Of a DNA stretch of 64,000 bases, positions 42,314 to 53,373 are shown in pieces; positions within the stretch are counted from its first letter, which is position 1; each line of letters begins with the position of its first letter. The notes beneath the pieces are model-generated. The model was given only the letters and a program-made list of their open reading frames with translations, was not told where the DNA came from and ran no database searches. The position numbers and the translations under genes are program-made. The DNA is from Deinococcus sp. QL22 (GTDB lineage Bacteria; Deinococcota; Deinococci; Deinococcales; Deinococcaceae): assembly GCF_023370075.1 (NCBI RefSeq), contig NZ_CP097149.1, positions 881,001-945,000 of the forward strand, in the 5' to 3' direction.

Positions 42314-42562
42314 CGCCTGTCCGCACCCCACCATCTACAACCTATCCCCCCCTTCAGGACACATGACTCCCCCTCCACCTGATCTCATAGCCATTGGCCC
42401 TGACCGATCGGTAGAATGCAGAGGAACAGAAGACAGTTCTTCGGCCAGTCTGCGGGCTGGATGGGGGGCAAATTTTCCCCACGTGACGCTTTACACTAGG
42501 GGGGTTACGTTCGGCCATTCCCCTATGGCCAATCCACTGGGACAGCATAGAAAGGAGCGAAG
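42314..42562. other. Upstream region of coxB
   Basis: About 250 noncoding bases. A TACACT box near 42492-42497 may be the -10 of a coxBA promoter, without a convincing -35. AAAGGAG at 42552-42558 is the coxB ribosome-binding site. Confidence 0.4.
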
Positions 42563-43761
42563 TTGAACACCAACCACCACCAGAGGCCGGGGCACTCCCG
42601 TTTCAGGCGCAGCCGCGCCCTTCCGCTGGCCCTTACGGCGCTGGGCGGGGCGCTGCTCACCGGCTGCCAGCAGGTCAACCAGACGCTCAGCATCGGAGAT
42701 ATGTCGTCGGGCTACAACCGCGAAATCTTCTGGATGAGCGTGTGGGCCATCGCGCTGTCCATCATCATTTTTATTGGTGTGTCGTATGCCCTGTTTTACA
42801 CGGTCAACAAGTTCCGTGAAGATAAGCACGACGCGCCGCCCGCACAATTCCACGGCAACAACCGCCTAGAAGTGATTCTGGTGGTCGTGCCCGTGATCAT
42901 CGTGGTGTTCCTGAGCGTGCTGACGGTTCGCAGCATGGCCCGCCTGAACCCCACGCCCCAAAACGTCGTGAATATCGACGTGCTGGGCCGCCAGTTCTGG
43001 TGGAACTTTGCCTACCCCGAAGCGCCAGCAGCGGCGGGCGGCGTGGTCACCAACGGCAACGAAATCATCATTCCGACCCGTCAGCAGGTGGCCCTGACCA
43101 TTACCAGCGGCGACGTCATTCACGGCTTCTGGGCCCCCAACATCGGCGGACAGCGGGCCGCCATGCCTGCCGTCAAGAAAACTTGGCAGGTAGACACAGA
43201 CCGCCCCGGGGCGTATCAGGGCAACTGCTCGCAGCTGTGCGGAGCCAGCCACGCCAACATGCGCTACAAGGTAGTGGCGCTGGAACCCGAACGCTACAAC
43301 ACATTCATTACCGCCGCCCGCGCCTACCGCGCCCCGGAGCCTGCCCCCGGCAGCGCCGAAGCACGCGGCTACACCCTGTTCATGCAGGGCAAGACTTCTA
43401 CGGGCGCGCTGTCCTGCGCCGCCTGCCACCGCGTTCAGGGCACGCCCGCTGCGGGTGCGGCCGGCCCCGACCTCAGCTTTTTCGGCACGCGCCGCACGTT
43501 GGGCGCGGGCATGTGGGAAGGCGAACGCGCACGCGAAATGCTGCACGAATGGATCAAGCACAGCCCTCAGGTCAAGCCCGGCAGCCTGATGCCCACCTAC
43601 GACGGCAGTGAATACCGCGTGAACGGCAAAATTCAGAAGGGTGGAATCCTGACCGACGCCGAAATCGACGACGTGTCGGCCTACATTCGCTCACTGAAGC
43701 TGCCCGAAGAAGCGGACTACTGGCAAGGCACACCCGTGATCGGCGCAAAAGGAGGAAGCCA

Positions 43762-43765
<4 letters not shown>
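42563..43765 (+). CDS. coxB: Cytochrome c oxidase subunit II with fused cytochrome c domain
   Basis: 400-residue subunit II of a caa3 oxidase. The N-terminus carries a lipobox (LLTGC), then two transmembrane helices. The CuA site is intact: [15 protein letters not shown] with the upstream His in HGFWAPN. A cytochrome c domain is fused at the C-terminus, shown by [10 protein letters not shown] (heme c) and a distal Met in LMPTYDG. It receives electrons from soluble cytochrome c and passes them to heme a. The start is TTG at 42563 with AGGAG 6 nt upstream. The stop overlaps the GTG start of coxA. Confidence 0.96.
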
Positions 43766-46218
<2,453 letters not shown>

Positions 46219-46255
46219 GCAAGCTGGAAGGTAGGCACTAGAGAGTAGAAAACGA

Positions 46256-46288
46256 AAGGTGGGAACGCAGATTAAGCGTTCTCACCTT
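46256..46288. terminator. Bidirectional terminator between coxA and metallo-hydrolase gene
   Basis: AAGGTGGGAACGC and GCGTTCTCACCTT form a 13-bp stem with one wobble around a 7-nt loop, flanked by CTCTTTGATTTG on the right and TTTCGTTTTC on the left (minus strand). Confidence 0.75.
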
Positions 46289-46305
46289 CTCTTTGATTTG
46301 TTTGG

Positions 46306-47007
46306 CTAGCCCTTCTTGCTCAACTGGCGCTCGGCCCGCTCTACCGCCGCGTTCATGGCCTGTTGGGGGTGCAGCACCACTGGCCCATGTCCGACGGCCA
46401 ACCGGGTGGGGTGGAGTGCGGCCAGAGTACGTGCACTGGCAAGCGCGGTGGCCCGATCCCATGTTGCCAGCGCAGGCAACGGCGAACGCCACCGCAACTC
46501 GGCGCTGGTGCTGACCTGCGAAAAGGTCTGGTAGGCGTCGCCCGCGATCAGGGTGCCGTCGCGGGTATCGAGGAAGGCCAACTGGCCGGGGGTATGACCG
46601 GGCGCGGCCACGCTTTGCAGGCTACCCACGCGGTCTCCGGGCGTCAGCAGGCGCGTGGGCTTGGTCTGGGCACGGGCGGCACGCGGCGGCTTTTGCAGTT
46701 CGCCCTCGTCGGTGGTCAGGTCGCCATCCATCAGCCGGGCGTCGCGGGCCGAAATCAGCACCTCAGCGCCGGGCAGAGCCGCGTACAGGGCGTCCAAACT
46801 GCCGATATGGTCGTCGTGGGCATGCGTAATCAAAATGCGCCGAATAGAAACGCCGAGGCTGGCCGCCGCCTTCAGAATGACCGAGGCCTGGCCTCTGGCT
46901 CCGGTATCGACCAGGGTCAGGCCGTCCTCTTCCTGCACCAGATACTGATTGATGAAGCGGAACTGAGACACTTGGGTCAGATAAGCGCCGTGCGTGGTGA
47001 GCTTCAT
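46306..47007 (-). CDS. MBL-fold metallo-hydrolase
   Basis: 233-residue metallo-beta-lactamase-fold hydrolase. The zinc-binding motif is THAHDDHIG; APGHTPGQLAFL supplies the next His, GTLIAGDA the bridging Asp, and LAVGHGPVV the last His. The substrate is unknown; similar proteins are annotated as lactonases, glyoxalase II-like or quorum-signal hydrolases. A sigma-70-type promoter (TTGACA-17-TAAAGT) and two operators lie in the 118-base space shared with the divergent TetR-family gene, so it is very probably controlled by that regulator. Confidence 0.9.
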   Translation of the reverse strand: MKLTTHGAYLTQVSQFRFINQYLVQEEDGLTLVDTGARGQASVILKAAASLGVSIRRILITHAHDDHIGSLDALYAALPGAEVLISARDARLMDGDLTTDEGELQKPPRAARAQTKPTRLLTPGDRVGSLQSVAAPGHTPGQLAFLDTRDGTLIAGDAYQTFSQVSTSAELRWRSPLPALATWDRATALASARTLAALHPTRLAVGHGPVVLHPQQAMNAAVERAERQLSKKG

Positions 47008-47027
47008 AGCACTTCCTTTTGACGAAG

Positions 47028-47043
47028 GTGAACATTGTTCGTC
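47028..47043. promoter_or_regulatory. Operator copy 1 for the TetR-family regulator
   Basis: GTGAACATTGTTCGTC, with the perfect inner palindrome GAACA-T-TGTTC and outer GACGAA/TTCGTC arms (47021-47043). It covers about +2 to +17 of the metallo-hydrolase promoter, an ideal repressor position. It matches operator copy 2 at 14 of 16 bases. Confidence 0.65.
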
Positions 47044-47051
47044 TTTCTTAA

Positions 47052-47080
47052 ACTTTAGATGGTTGAACCCGTATTGTCAA
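47052..47080 (-). promoter_or_regulatory. Promoter of MBL-fold hydrolase gene
   Basis: On the minus strand -35 TTGACA (47075-47080) and -10 TAAAGT (47052-47057) with a 17-bp spacer; predicted start near 47045. The two operators flank it. Confidence 0.65.
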
Positions 47081-47096
47081 GACGTACAGTGTTCAC
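47081..47096. promoter_or_regulatory. Operator copy 2 for the TetR-family regulator
   Basis: GACGTACAGTGTTCAC, the inverted counterpart of operator copy 1 (14 of 16 bases after reverse complement). It overlaps the possible -10 TACAGT of the + strand promoter TTGAAC-16-TACAGT (47063-47090) and abuts the -35 of the minus-strand promoter. An alternative leaderless -10, TAGACT, sits at 47114-47119, 6 nt before the regulator's ATG. Confidence 0.6.
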
Positions 47097-47125
47097 CTAT
47101 CCCGAATTTGGCCTAGACTGTGCCT

Positions 47126-47683
47126 ATGCCTTACCCCGCCAAATTGACGCCTGAAGCCATTTTACAGGCGGCCTCCGTACTGCTGCGGGCAGGCGGCGCA
47201 GAAACCGTGGGGATGCGGGCGCTGGCCAGTGCACTTGGGGTGCAACCCAGCAGTTTGTACCGGCATTTTGCAGACCGGGCCGCCGTGTTGGGCGCGCTGG
47301 AAGACCAGACCAGCCTTGACCTGAACGTTGCCCTCACGCGGGCCGCTGCCGCCCTTCCCCCTGCAGAGGCGCTGAGAGCCACCGCCCATGCCTACTTGGA
47401 GTTTGCCCGCGCTGACCCACACGCTTATAGCCTGCTGCTGGTGCCGCGTGCGCCATATACCGCCCAGCCCGGCCCAGCGCAAGACCTCTGGAAAAGCGTG
47501 TTGGCGCTGGTGGGAGCAGTGAGTGGGCAGGCCGACGACACTGCGGCCACTGTCGCGTTCTGGGCCTATATGCACGGATTCGCCACCCTGGAACTCAGTG
47601 GGCAATTTGGCCGTAGCGGGCCAAAGGGGGGCTTTGAACGGGGGCTGGACGCCCTGATCGTAGGCCTGTCGCAGCCCGCTTAA
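47126..47683 (+). CDS. TetR/AcrR-family transcriptional regulator (WHG domain)
   Basis: 185-residue repressor. The N-terminal helix-turn-helix reads MRALASALGVQPSSLYRHFA; the C-terminal ligand-binding domain has the WHG-type core FWAYMHGFATLEL. ATG at 47126 has TAGACT 6 nt upstream; a GTG two codons earlier is possible. The divergent arrangement, the paired operators between the genes, and the enzyme-type partner suggest autoregulation and control of the metallo-hydrolase by a small ligand that the hydrolase may act on. The ligand is unknown. Confidence 0.9.
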   Translation: MPYPAKLTPEAILQAASVLLRAGGAETVGMRALASALGVQPSSLYRHFADRAAVLGALEDQTSLDLNVALTRAAAALPPAEALRATAHAYLEFARADPHAYSLLLVPRAPYTAQPGPAQDLWKSVLALVGAVSGQADDTAATVAFWAYMHGFATLELSGQFGRSGPKGGFERGLDALIVGLSQPA

Positions 47684-47748
47684 GGCTGGTCAGACAGGGC
47701 AGGCTGTGGGACACGCGGCCCCGTCTCTCTCCCCTATCCTGCGGGACG

Positions 47749-48414
47749 ATGAAGTGGCTTACTGTTGTTCTGCTGGCCCTTGCTGCCGCTCTGGGCGGCC
47801 TCCTGTTCTTCCGTTCGGGTGCTGCCGCGCCGCTGGGGGGCACTGCGCTGGAGGCGCCTGTGGCCCTGCCCAAACTGGCCCTCACCGACGACGCAGGCCG
47901 CCCCACCACCTTGGCCGATTCGGGCGGAAAGTTGCGCCTGGTGTTTTACGGCTTCGTGCGCTGCCCGGATGTGTGCCCGGCAACGCTGGCTACCCTGAAA
48001 GGCGCATACGAGGAACTGAAGCCGGAGCAACAGGCCAAACTGCGCGTGCAACTGGTCAGCGTGGATCCCGAATTTGACCGCCCCACCGTGCTGCGCGAGT
48101 ACCTGAACGAATTCAGCGCCGACTTTGTGGGCCTGACCGGAAGCGTGGAAAGCATAGACGCAGCGGCCAAAGCCATGTACGTAACCAACGTTGCGCCGCT
48201 GCCCACACCCGCACATCAGGAGCACACCGATCAACCAGATACCGGTAAACCAGACAGTGCGGTGTCGGCAAGCGCGGCGGCCCGCTTGCACGGTGATCAG
48301 GTCAGCGTGGTGAATGCGCGGGGCGAGTTCGTACGGGTGTACAGCAATCTAGAAGTGGTAGACGGCACACTGAAACGCGATCTGCCGGGGCTGCTCCAGG
48401 AATACGGCTCGTAA
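47749..48414 (+). CDS. SCO1/SenC-family copper chaperone
   Basis: 221-residue membrane-anchored thioredoxin-fold protein that delivers copper to the CuA site of cytochrome oxidase subunit II. One N-terminal transmembrane helix (about residues 3-21). The copper motif is FVRCPDVCPATLATL (CxxxC); a downstream His (RLHGDQVSVVNARG) fits the third ligand position. An insertion (HQEHTDQPDTGKPDS) precedes it. TATCCT lies 8 nt before the ATG. Placement 1.5 kb from coxBA supports the role. Confidence 0.9.
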   Translation: MKWLTVVLLALAAALGGLLFFRSGAAAPLGGTALEAPVALPKLALTDDAGRPTTLADSGGKLRLVFYGFVRCPDVCPATLATLKGAYEELKPEQQAKLRVQLVSVDPEFDRPTVLREYLNEFSADFVGLTGSVESIDAAAKAMYVTNVAPLPTPAHQEHTDQPDTGKPDSAVSASAAARLHGDQVSVVNARGEFVRVYSNLEVVDGTLKRDLPGLLQEYGS

Positions 48415-48431
48415 GCGGGACAATGGGAACA

Positions 48432-48461
48432 GCGGGCCTCAGCATTTGCACAGAGGCCCGC
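48432..48461 (+). terminator. Intrinsic terminator after SCO gene
   Basis: GCGGGCCTC and GAGGCCCGC form a perfect 9-bp stem with a 12-nt loop, followed by CGTTTGGTTGT. Confidence 0.7.
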
Positions 48462-48519
48462 CGTTTGGTTGTATCTGTAGGTAGGAGAAGGGTCTGGCCT
48501 ACCAGAAAATCACTGCCAC

Positions 48520-49299
48520 TTACGCCCCAAGCCGCTGCCCCTCCATGGCGTTGAACACGGCGCCGCCGGGGTCTTGCAGCACCACGAGCCGGCCCCAAGG
48601 CGTGTCGGATGGCGGGAACAGGACTTGCCCGCCTGTGGCGACGGCGGCCTGTGCGGCGGCATCCGCGCTGTCGACGGCAAAGTAGACCACCCAGTGCGGG
48701 GGCATTTCTGGGGCAAAGTTGTCGTCGTCCATCTGCATCACGCCCGCCGTCCAGTCCTCTCCGTGATGCAGCGTGTGATACGGAATACTGGGGCTGGGCC
48801 GACTGGTGGCCCCCAAAAACCCGGTGTAGAACTGGCGTGCAAGTTCCAGATGACGGCTATTGGCCTGCGCCCAGCAGAGGCTGCCGTGTTCGCCCATCAG
48901 TTCCATGCCCGTGTGCGTGCCCTCCTGCCACAGCCCGAATACGGCCCCGGTGGGATCGGCGGCCACCGCCATCTGACCCTGATCGCCAATCTGCATCGGC
49001 TCTACCATGACCGTGCCGCCCAGATCGCGGATGCGCTGCAGATCGGCCTGTGCGTCGGCGCTGGCAAAGTACAGCGTCCATGCGCCTGCCCCGCCACCCA
49101 TGTCCGGCATCTGGGGGGCCAGGCCCGCCACCCGCTTTCCGTTCAGGGTGGCGGTGCGGTAGCCGCCGTATTCCTCTACGCCCTCGGAAATGTCCCAGCC
49201 GAAGACCAGCCGATAAAAGGGAAGATCGGCGTCCAGATTGGGCGAAGACAGATCGAGCCAAGTTGGGGTTCCGGCGGGGTGGTGGGTGTAGGTAGGCAT
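48520..49299 (-). CDS. VOC-superfamily protein (two glyoxalase-like domains)
   Basis: 259-residue cytosolic protein made of two vicinal-oxygen-chelate modules: WLDLSSPNLDADLPFYRLVF starts the first and SLCWAQANSRHLELARQFY the second; each ends with a DPTGA/DPGGA-type strand (ADPTGAVFGLWQ; LQDPGGAVFNAM). Relatives include extradiol dioxygenases and bleomycin-type binding proteins, but the metal-ligand set is incomplete, so a binding rather than catalytic role is possible. ATG at 49299 has GAGG 11 nt upstream; an upstream in-frame start is rejected. Confidence 0.82.
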   Translation of the reverse strand: MPTYTHHPAGTPTWLDLSSPNLDADLPFYRLVFGWDISEGVEEYGGYRTATLNGKRVAGLAPQMPDMGGGAGAWTLYFASADAQADLQRIRDLGGTVMVEPMQIGDQGQMAVAADPTGAVFGLWQEGTHTGMELMGEHGSLCWAQANSRHLELARQFYTGFLGATSRPSPSIPYHTLHHGEDWTAGVMQMDDDNFAPEMPPHWVVYFAVDSADAAAQAAVATGGQVLFPPSDTPWGRLVVLQDPGGAVFNAMEGQRLGA

Positions 49300-49361
49300 C
49301 GGGGGGCAACCTCTCTGTGGAGCGTGAGGGCGGGACATTGGGGCGAATTGTGACCAAGATC

Positions 49362-49389
49362 TTGAAGCAAACCGAGTATAAGTTACACT
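49362..49389 (+). promoter_or_regulatory. Possible distal promoter of ruvB
   Basis: TTGAAG (49362-49367) and TACACT (49384-49389) with a 16-bp spacer; predicted start near 49396. A second, leaderless -10 (TAATAT, 49492-49497) lies exactly 7 nt before the ATG at 49505. Confidence 0.4.
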
Positions 49390-49394
49390 TTGTA

Positions 49395-49411
49395 TTATGT
49401 CGAGAACTGAA
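49395..49411 (+). promoter_or_regulatory. Candidate radiation/desiccation response motif upstream of ruvB
   Basis: TTATGTCGAGAACTGAA matches the 17-bp palindromic RDR motif consensus (TTATGTCATTGACATAA, quoted from memory) at 11 of 17 positions, with a perfect left half TTATGTC and a degenerate right half. It overlaps the predicted start of the distal promoter, where the DdrO repressor would act. ruvB belongs to the RDR regulon in D. radiodurans; here the match is only partial. Confidence 0.4.
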
Positions 49412-49504
49412 TCAGCTCACCGTTTTGTCTCATGGCAAACTTGAGGCGAAGACTGAGAGACAGACTCCCGTTGCCAATTTCGGAAATAGCGTAATATGGT
49501 GGGC

Positions 49505-50503
<999 letters not shown>

Positions 50504-50516
50504 GAAAGCAGAGACT

Positions 50517-50558
50517 GGAAGGTGGATCGTCGTTTCTCTTGCCCACGATCCACCTTCC
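50517..50558 (+). terminator. Intrinsic terminator of ruvB
   Basis: GGAAGGTGGATCGT and ACGATCCACCTTCC form a perfect 14-bp stem with a 14-nt loop, 13 bases after the ruvB stop. The tail is not U-rich. Confidence 0.65.
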
Positions 50559-50568
50559 ACGTTCCATT

Positions 50569-50574
50569 TACACT
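50569..50574 (+). promoter_or_regulatory. -10 element (TACACT) for leaderless ArsC-like gene
   Basis: TACACT lies exactly 7 nt before the ATG at 50582. Confidence 0.5.
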
Positions 50575-50581
50575 TCTTGCC

Positions 50582-50950
50582 ATGAGCGCCGCCCCCTCCG
50601 CCCCCCAAGTCCAGATGTTCGGCACCAAAAAGAACGCCGCCACCCGCGCCGCCGAGCGCTTTTTTAAGGAGCGGCGGGTCAAGATTCATTTTGTAGACCT
50701 GAGCGTGAAGCCGATTGCCAAGGGCGAACTGGCCCGCTTTGTGCAGAAATTTGGCCTGAATGCTCTGCTTGACATGGAAGGCAAAGCCTACGAGCGCTCC
50801 AATCTGGCCTACCTGCGAACCACCGAGGAAGGCATCATCACGCGGATCATAGAGACGCCGGAACTGCTGAAGCTCCCGCTGGTACGCGGCGGCAAGGTTT
50901 TGACGTTGGGCGAGGACGCGGAGGGTTGGGGGCGGATGCTGGAGGGGTGA
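50582..50950 (+). CDS. ArsC/Spx-fold protein lacking the catalytic cysteine
   Basis: 122-residue thioredoxin-fold protein of the arsenate reductase/Spx/YffB group. The fold is shown by VQMFGTKKNAATRAAERFF at the active-site turn, HFVDLSVKPIAKGELARFV, and the C-terminal LLKLPLVRGGKVLTLGED. Family members have CxxC or Cys at the turn (KNC); here the positions read KKNAAT, with no Cys, so redox chemistry is unlikely and a regulatory or binding role is possible. TACACT lies 7 nt before the ATG. A diverged fragment of the same gene type is found at 52017. Confidence 0.8.
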   Translation: MSAAPSAPQVQMFGTKKNAATRAAERFFKERRVKIHFVDLSVKPIAKGELARFVQKFGLNALLDMEGKAYERSNLAYLRTTEEGIITRIIETPELLKLPLVRGGKVLTLGEDAEGWGRMLEG

Positions 50951-50954
50951 GGCC

Positions 50955-51104
50955 GTGAATCCACATTTTCTGGCAGTCAGTTGCCTTCTCTGCGGTGGTC
51001 TGATCTGGCTGGTAGGCAAACGGACTAACGATAAGGTTGTGCGTGGCATCGCTCTTGGCATGTGTGGGATAGCCGTTCTGGGCTGGCTAGAAGCTGTCCG
51101 TTAA
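50955..51104 (+). pseudogene. Small two-helix membrane protein, 3' end replaced by an IS5-type element
   Basis: Starts at GTG 50955 with GGAGGGG 8 nt upstream, directly after the ArsC-like gene. Two hydrophobic helices: FLAVSCLLCGGLIWLVG and VRGIALGMCGIAVLGWL. As it stands the frame reads 49 residues and ends in the left end of the insertion sequence (EAVR-stop). Removing the element with one copy of the CTAG target restores a continuous 59-residue frame ending GYVAAMYYAVNIYR-stop at 52012. Function unknown. Confidence 0.7.
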
Positions 51105-51964
51105 GCGAACGTAGTTTGGCTATCGGAGTTTGATCCCAGCAGAATAGTTGGGTGACCCGCCGTGCTTCCCCCAGTGACATTGACGAAGACATGTATCACT
51201 TCAGGGTGCCGTATTTGGTGTGAAAGCCAGAACATGCGGCGCAGCGAAAGTATCCGCTACGTGAGGGGTTGAATGCGCTGTTTTGGATGGCCCGGACGGG
51301 GAGTCAGTGGGCCTATTTGCCACATGATGTTCCACCGTACAAGATCGTCCATGAGCAGGCGATGCGTTGGTTTGAGCGGGGGTGTTTTGAGACGCTGCGC
51401 CATGATTTGCGCCTCCTGACGCGTCAGGAGGCACTGAAGAACAACGAACCCACGGTGGCGATCATCGACAGCCGAACGTTGCAAAGCACGCCAGAGAGCG
51501 GCCACCGAGCCGGATATGATGGTGGCAAGAAGCGTCACGGCACCAAAATTCATAGGGCTGTCGATACGCTGGGCAACCTCATCACGGTGCTGGCAACCCC
51601 AGCCAATGAACAAGACCGGGCACAGGTCCGTGACCTGTGCCGCCACGTTCAGGACGTGACCGGAACGAACGTCGAAGTGGTCTACGCCGATCAAGGGTAT
51701 ACGGGCGATCAAACCGCTCTGGATGCCGCAGAGCGAGGGGTTGAACGACAAGTCATCCAACGGCCCAGCGGGAAAACGGGAGTTATCTTGCTCCCCCAAC
51801 GCTGGATGGTCGAACGCTCGTTTGCTTGGACATCCCGGTTTCGACGTCTTGGAAGAGATTTGGAACCGTTGTCTTCCACCCTCATCGGCTTTCACTTCGT
51901 TGCAGGCTGCCTTCTGCTCCTGAACACACGTCATCCGATTTTCGGTTCGCTTGCCGGATAGCTT
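51091..51964 (+). mobile_element. IS5-family (IS427/IS1031-like) insertion sequence
   Basis: 874-bp element. Terminal inverted repeats AAGCTGTCCG (51091-51100) and CGGATAGCTT (51955-51964) match at 9 of 10; both ends are flanked by CTAG (51087-51090 and 51965-51968), a duplicated target as used by this group. It encodes a DDE transposase with a premature stop. It lies in the 3' end of a small membrane-protein gene. Confidence 0.82.
51152..51961 (+). pseudogene. IS5-family DDE transposase with in-frame TGA
   Basis: 269-codon frame starting at GTG 51152 (VTRRASPSDIDEDMYHFRV). A TGA at 51221-51223 (codon 24) interrupts it; the same frame continues [20 protein letters not shown] and on to an intact catalytic core: AIIDSRTL (first Asp), [10 protein letters not shown] (second Asp), and [19 protein letters not shown] (the Glu). 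Because the element's other features are intact, it was probably recently active; an internal start (TTG 51269) could still give a shortened protein. The C-terminus overlaps the right inverted repeat. Confidence 0.78.
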
Positions 51965-52012
51965 CTAGGCTACGTCGCCGCGATGTATTACGCAGTCAAT
52001 ATTTACCGCTGA
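51965..52012 (+). pseudogene. Displaced 3' end of the small membrane-protein gene
   Basis: Begins with the second CTAG copy and reads on to TGA at 52010-52012 (GYVAAMYYAVNIYR). It joins in frame with 50955-51090 when the IS is removed. Confidence 0.65.
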
Positions 52013-52016
52013 TCCA

Positions 52017-52049
52017 CGCATTATCGAAGAGCCGGAACTGCTGAAGCTC
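52017..52049 (+). pseudogene. Fragment of an ArsC-like gene
   Basis: The 33 bases encode RIIEEPELLKL, against RIIETPELLKL in the ArsC-like gene at 50582 (27 of 33 bases identical). No start or continuation is found; the reading is cut by the IS110 element that follows. Confidence 0.5.
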
Positions 52050-52102
52050 TCAGTACCCGAACCTGGTATGTCAAGTTGGCGGAGAAAAGACCCAAAAAGA
52101 TC

Positions 52103-53046
52103 CTATGAATGGGCTGGGATGGGGCCGCCCATGTGACGCGCCTGCAAGGTTCGGTACAGCTCGCGGGCTAGGTGGGTCTTGAGTGCTCGAAGTGCCGCTC
52201 GTTTCGTTTTTCCCTCTTGTTCTTTCCTGGTCACGAATGTTTTGGTGCGTTCATCACAGCGCAGCCGGGTCAAGGCCATCAGATGGAGCACCCTGTTGAG
52301 CTGTCGGTTGCCACCGACACTCACGCACCAACGCGTGTTCTTCCCACTCCCCCGTTCAACTGGGGCAGCGCCGCAATAACTGGCGAAATGATGGACATCC
52401 TCAAACCGCTTGATGTCACCGACTTCGGCGAGCACAGTGCCGGCCAGCACGACGCCGATCCCCTGCAACGTCAACAGGGTGGGGGCCACCTGAGCGACCA
52501 GGGTCGCCATGGCGTGTTCCAACTCTTTCAACGCTGCTTCGAGAGAGTCAGTACCGCCTGCAGGGCGGTGCTCAGCGAGTCCGTCGTCGTGTCTGGGAGC
52601 GCTTCGAGCATCATCTGGTTGGCTTTACGCTGCTGAGCGAGCTTGTCCCGCGTGCGGGACAATTCCTGCAAGCGGGTGCGCTGCGTGCTGAGCTGGTAGG
52701 GCGGGAGCTGTGGGTTGGCCAGCAGCACCCGGGCGACGTTCTCGGCGTCGACTAGGTCGTTCTTTTTCTTGCCGCGACGCGCACGGTATTGGCTGGTCAG
52801 GCTGGGATGGATGTGATACACCGACTGATCATTGGCAAAGAGCAGGGCCAACAGGGGAGCGACATACCGGTTGCCTGCACCTTCAATGGCCCAGCAATGC
52901 TCTTCGAAACGAGCAGACCAAGCACACAACTGATTCAGGCCGTCGGTGTCGTTCTGGACGCTCAGGCTGTCCAAAACGACGCCCCGAGAGTCGAGAGCGA
53001 CGGCCGTATGGGTCGTGGGGTGGGGATCAAGTCCAAGAATGATCAT
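52103..53046 (-). pseudogene. IS110-family transposase with frameshift
   Basis: On the minus strand, ATG at 53046 with GGAGG 4 nt upstream starts MIILGLDPHPTTH. The N-terminal RuvC-like DEDD part shows GLDPH, IEGAGNRYVAPLLALL and KKKNDLVDAENVARVLLA. The C-terminal part continues with LQGIGVVLAGTVLAEVGD, FASYCGAAPVERGSGK and RWCVSVGGNRQLNR, including the serine-bearing segment. The two lie in different frames; adding one base in the run CTGAC near 52547 joins them. Inactive unless corrected. The element's exact ends are not resolved; IS110 members usually lack terminal repeats. Confidence 0.78.
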
Positions 53047-53373
53047 GGTGTCCTCCAACAGAGTTCGGCGTTTCACCCCCACCCGCGCAGGTCTGTTCTG
53101 GATTGGGCCCGCAGGCAGCCTGGTATCAAGCGAAGAGCAGCGGTGTCGTGCCGTTGAGAAAGAGAACGCGCAATTCGGGTACAAGCGACGAGCGCAGACA
53201 GTTTCAGGGCGACGCTCTCTCCTCACCTTATTTTTGACATACAGACAGTTTTCCAGGGGGCTTGAAAAAGCTCGGCTGACACGCGAGAACAGGACGCGTC
53301 CCCCGATGTCCTCGCCAAGCTGACCCGCTGCTTCACCGCGCACTTCCCGGAGTTCCGCAAGAACCAGGTCGAG
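53047..53373. other. Junction between IS110 and IS4-family elements
   Basis: 327 bases with no complete gene. The IS110 ribosome-binding site is at the left. From about 53266 the reading in the frame of the IS4 transposase is open and continues its sequence upstream (DVLAKLTRCFTAHFPEFRKN) but without a start codon. Confidence 0.5.
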
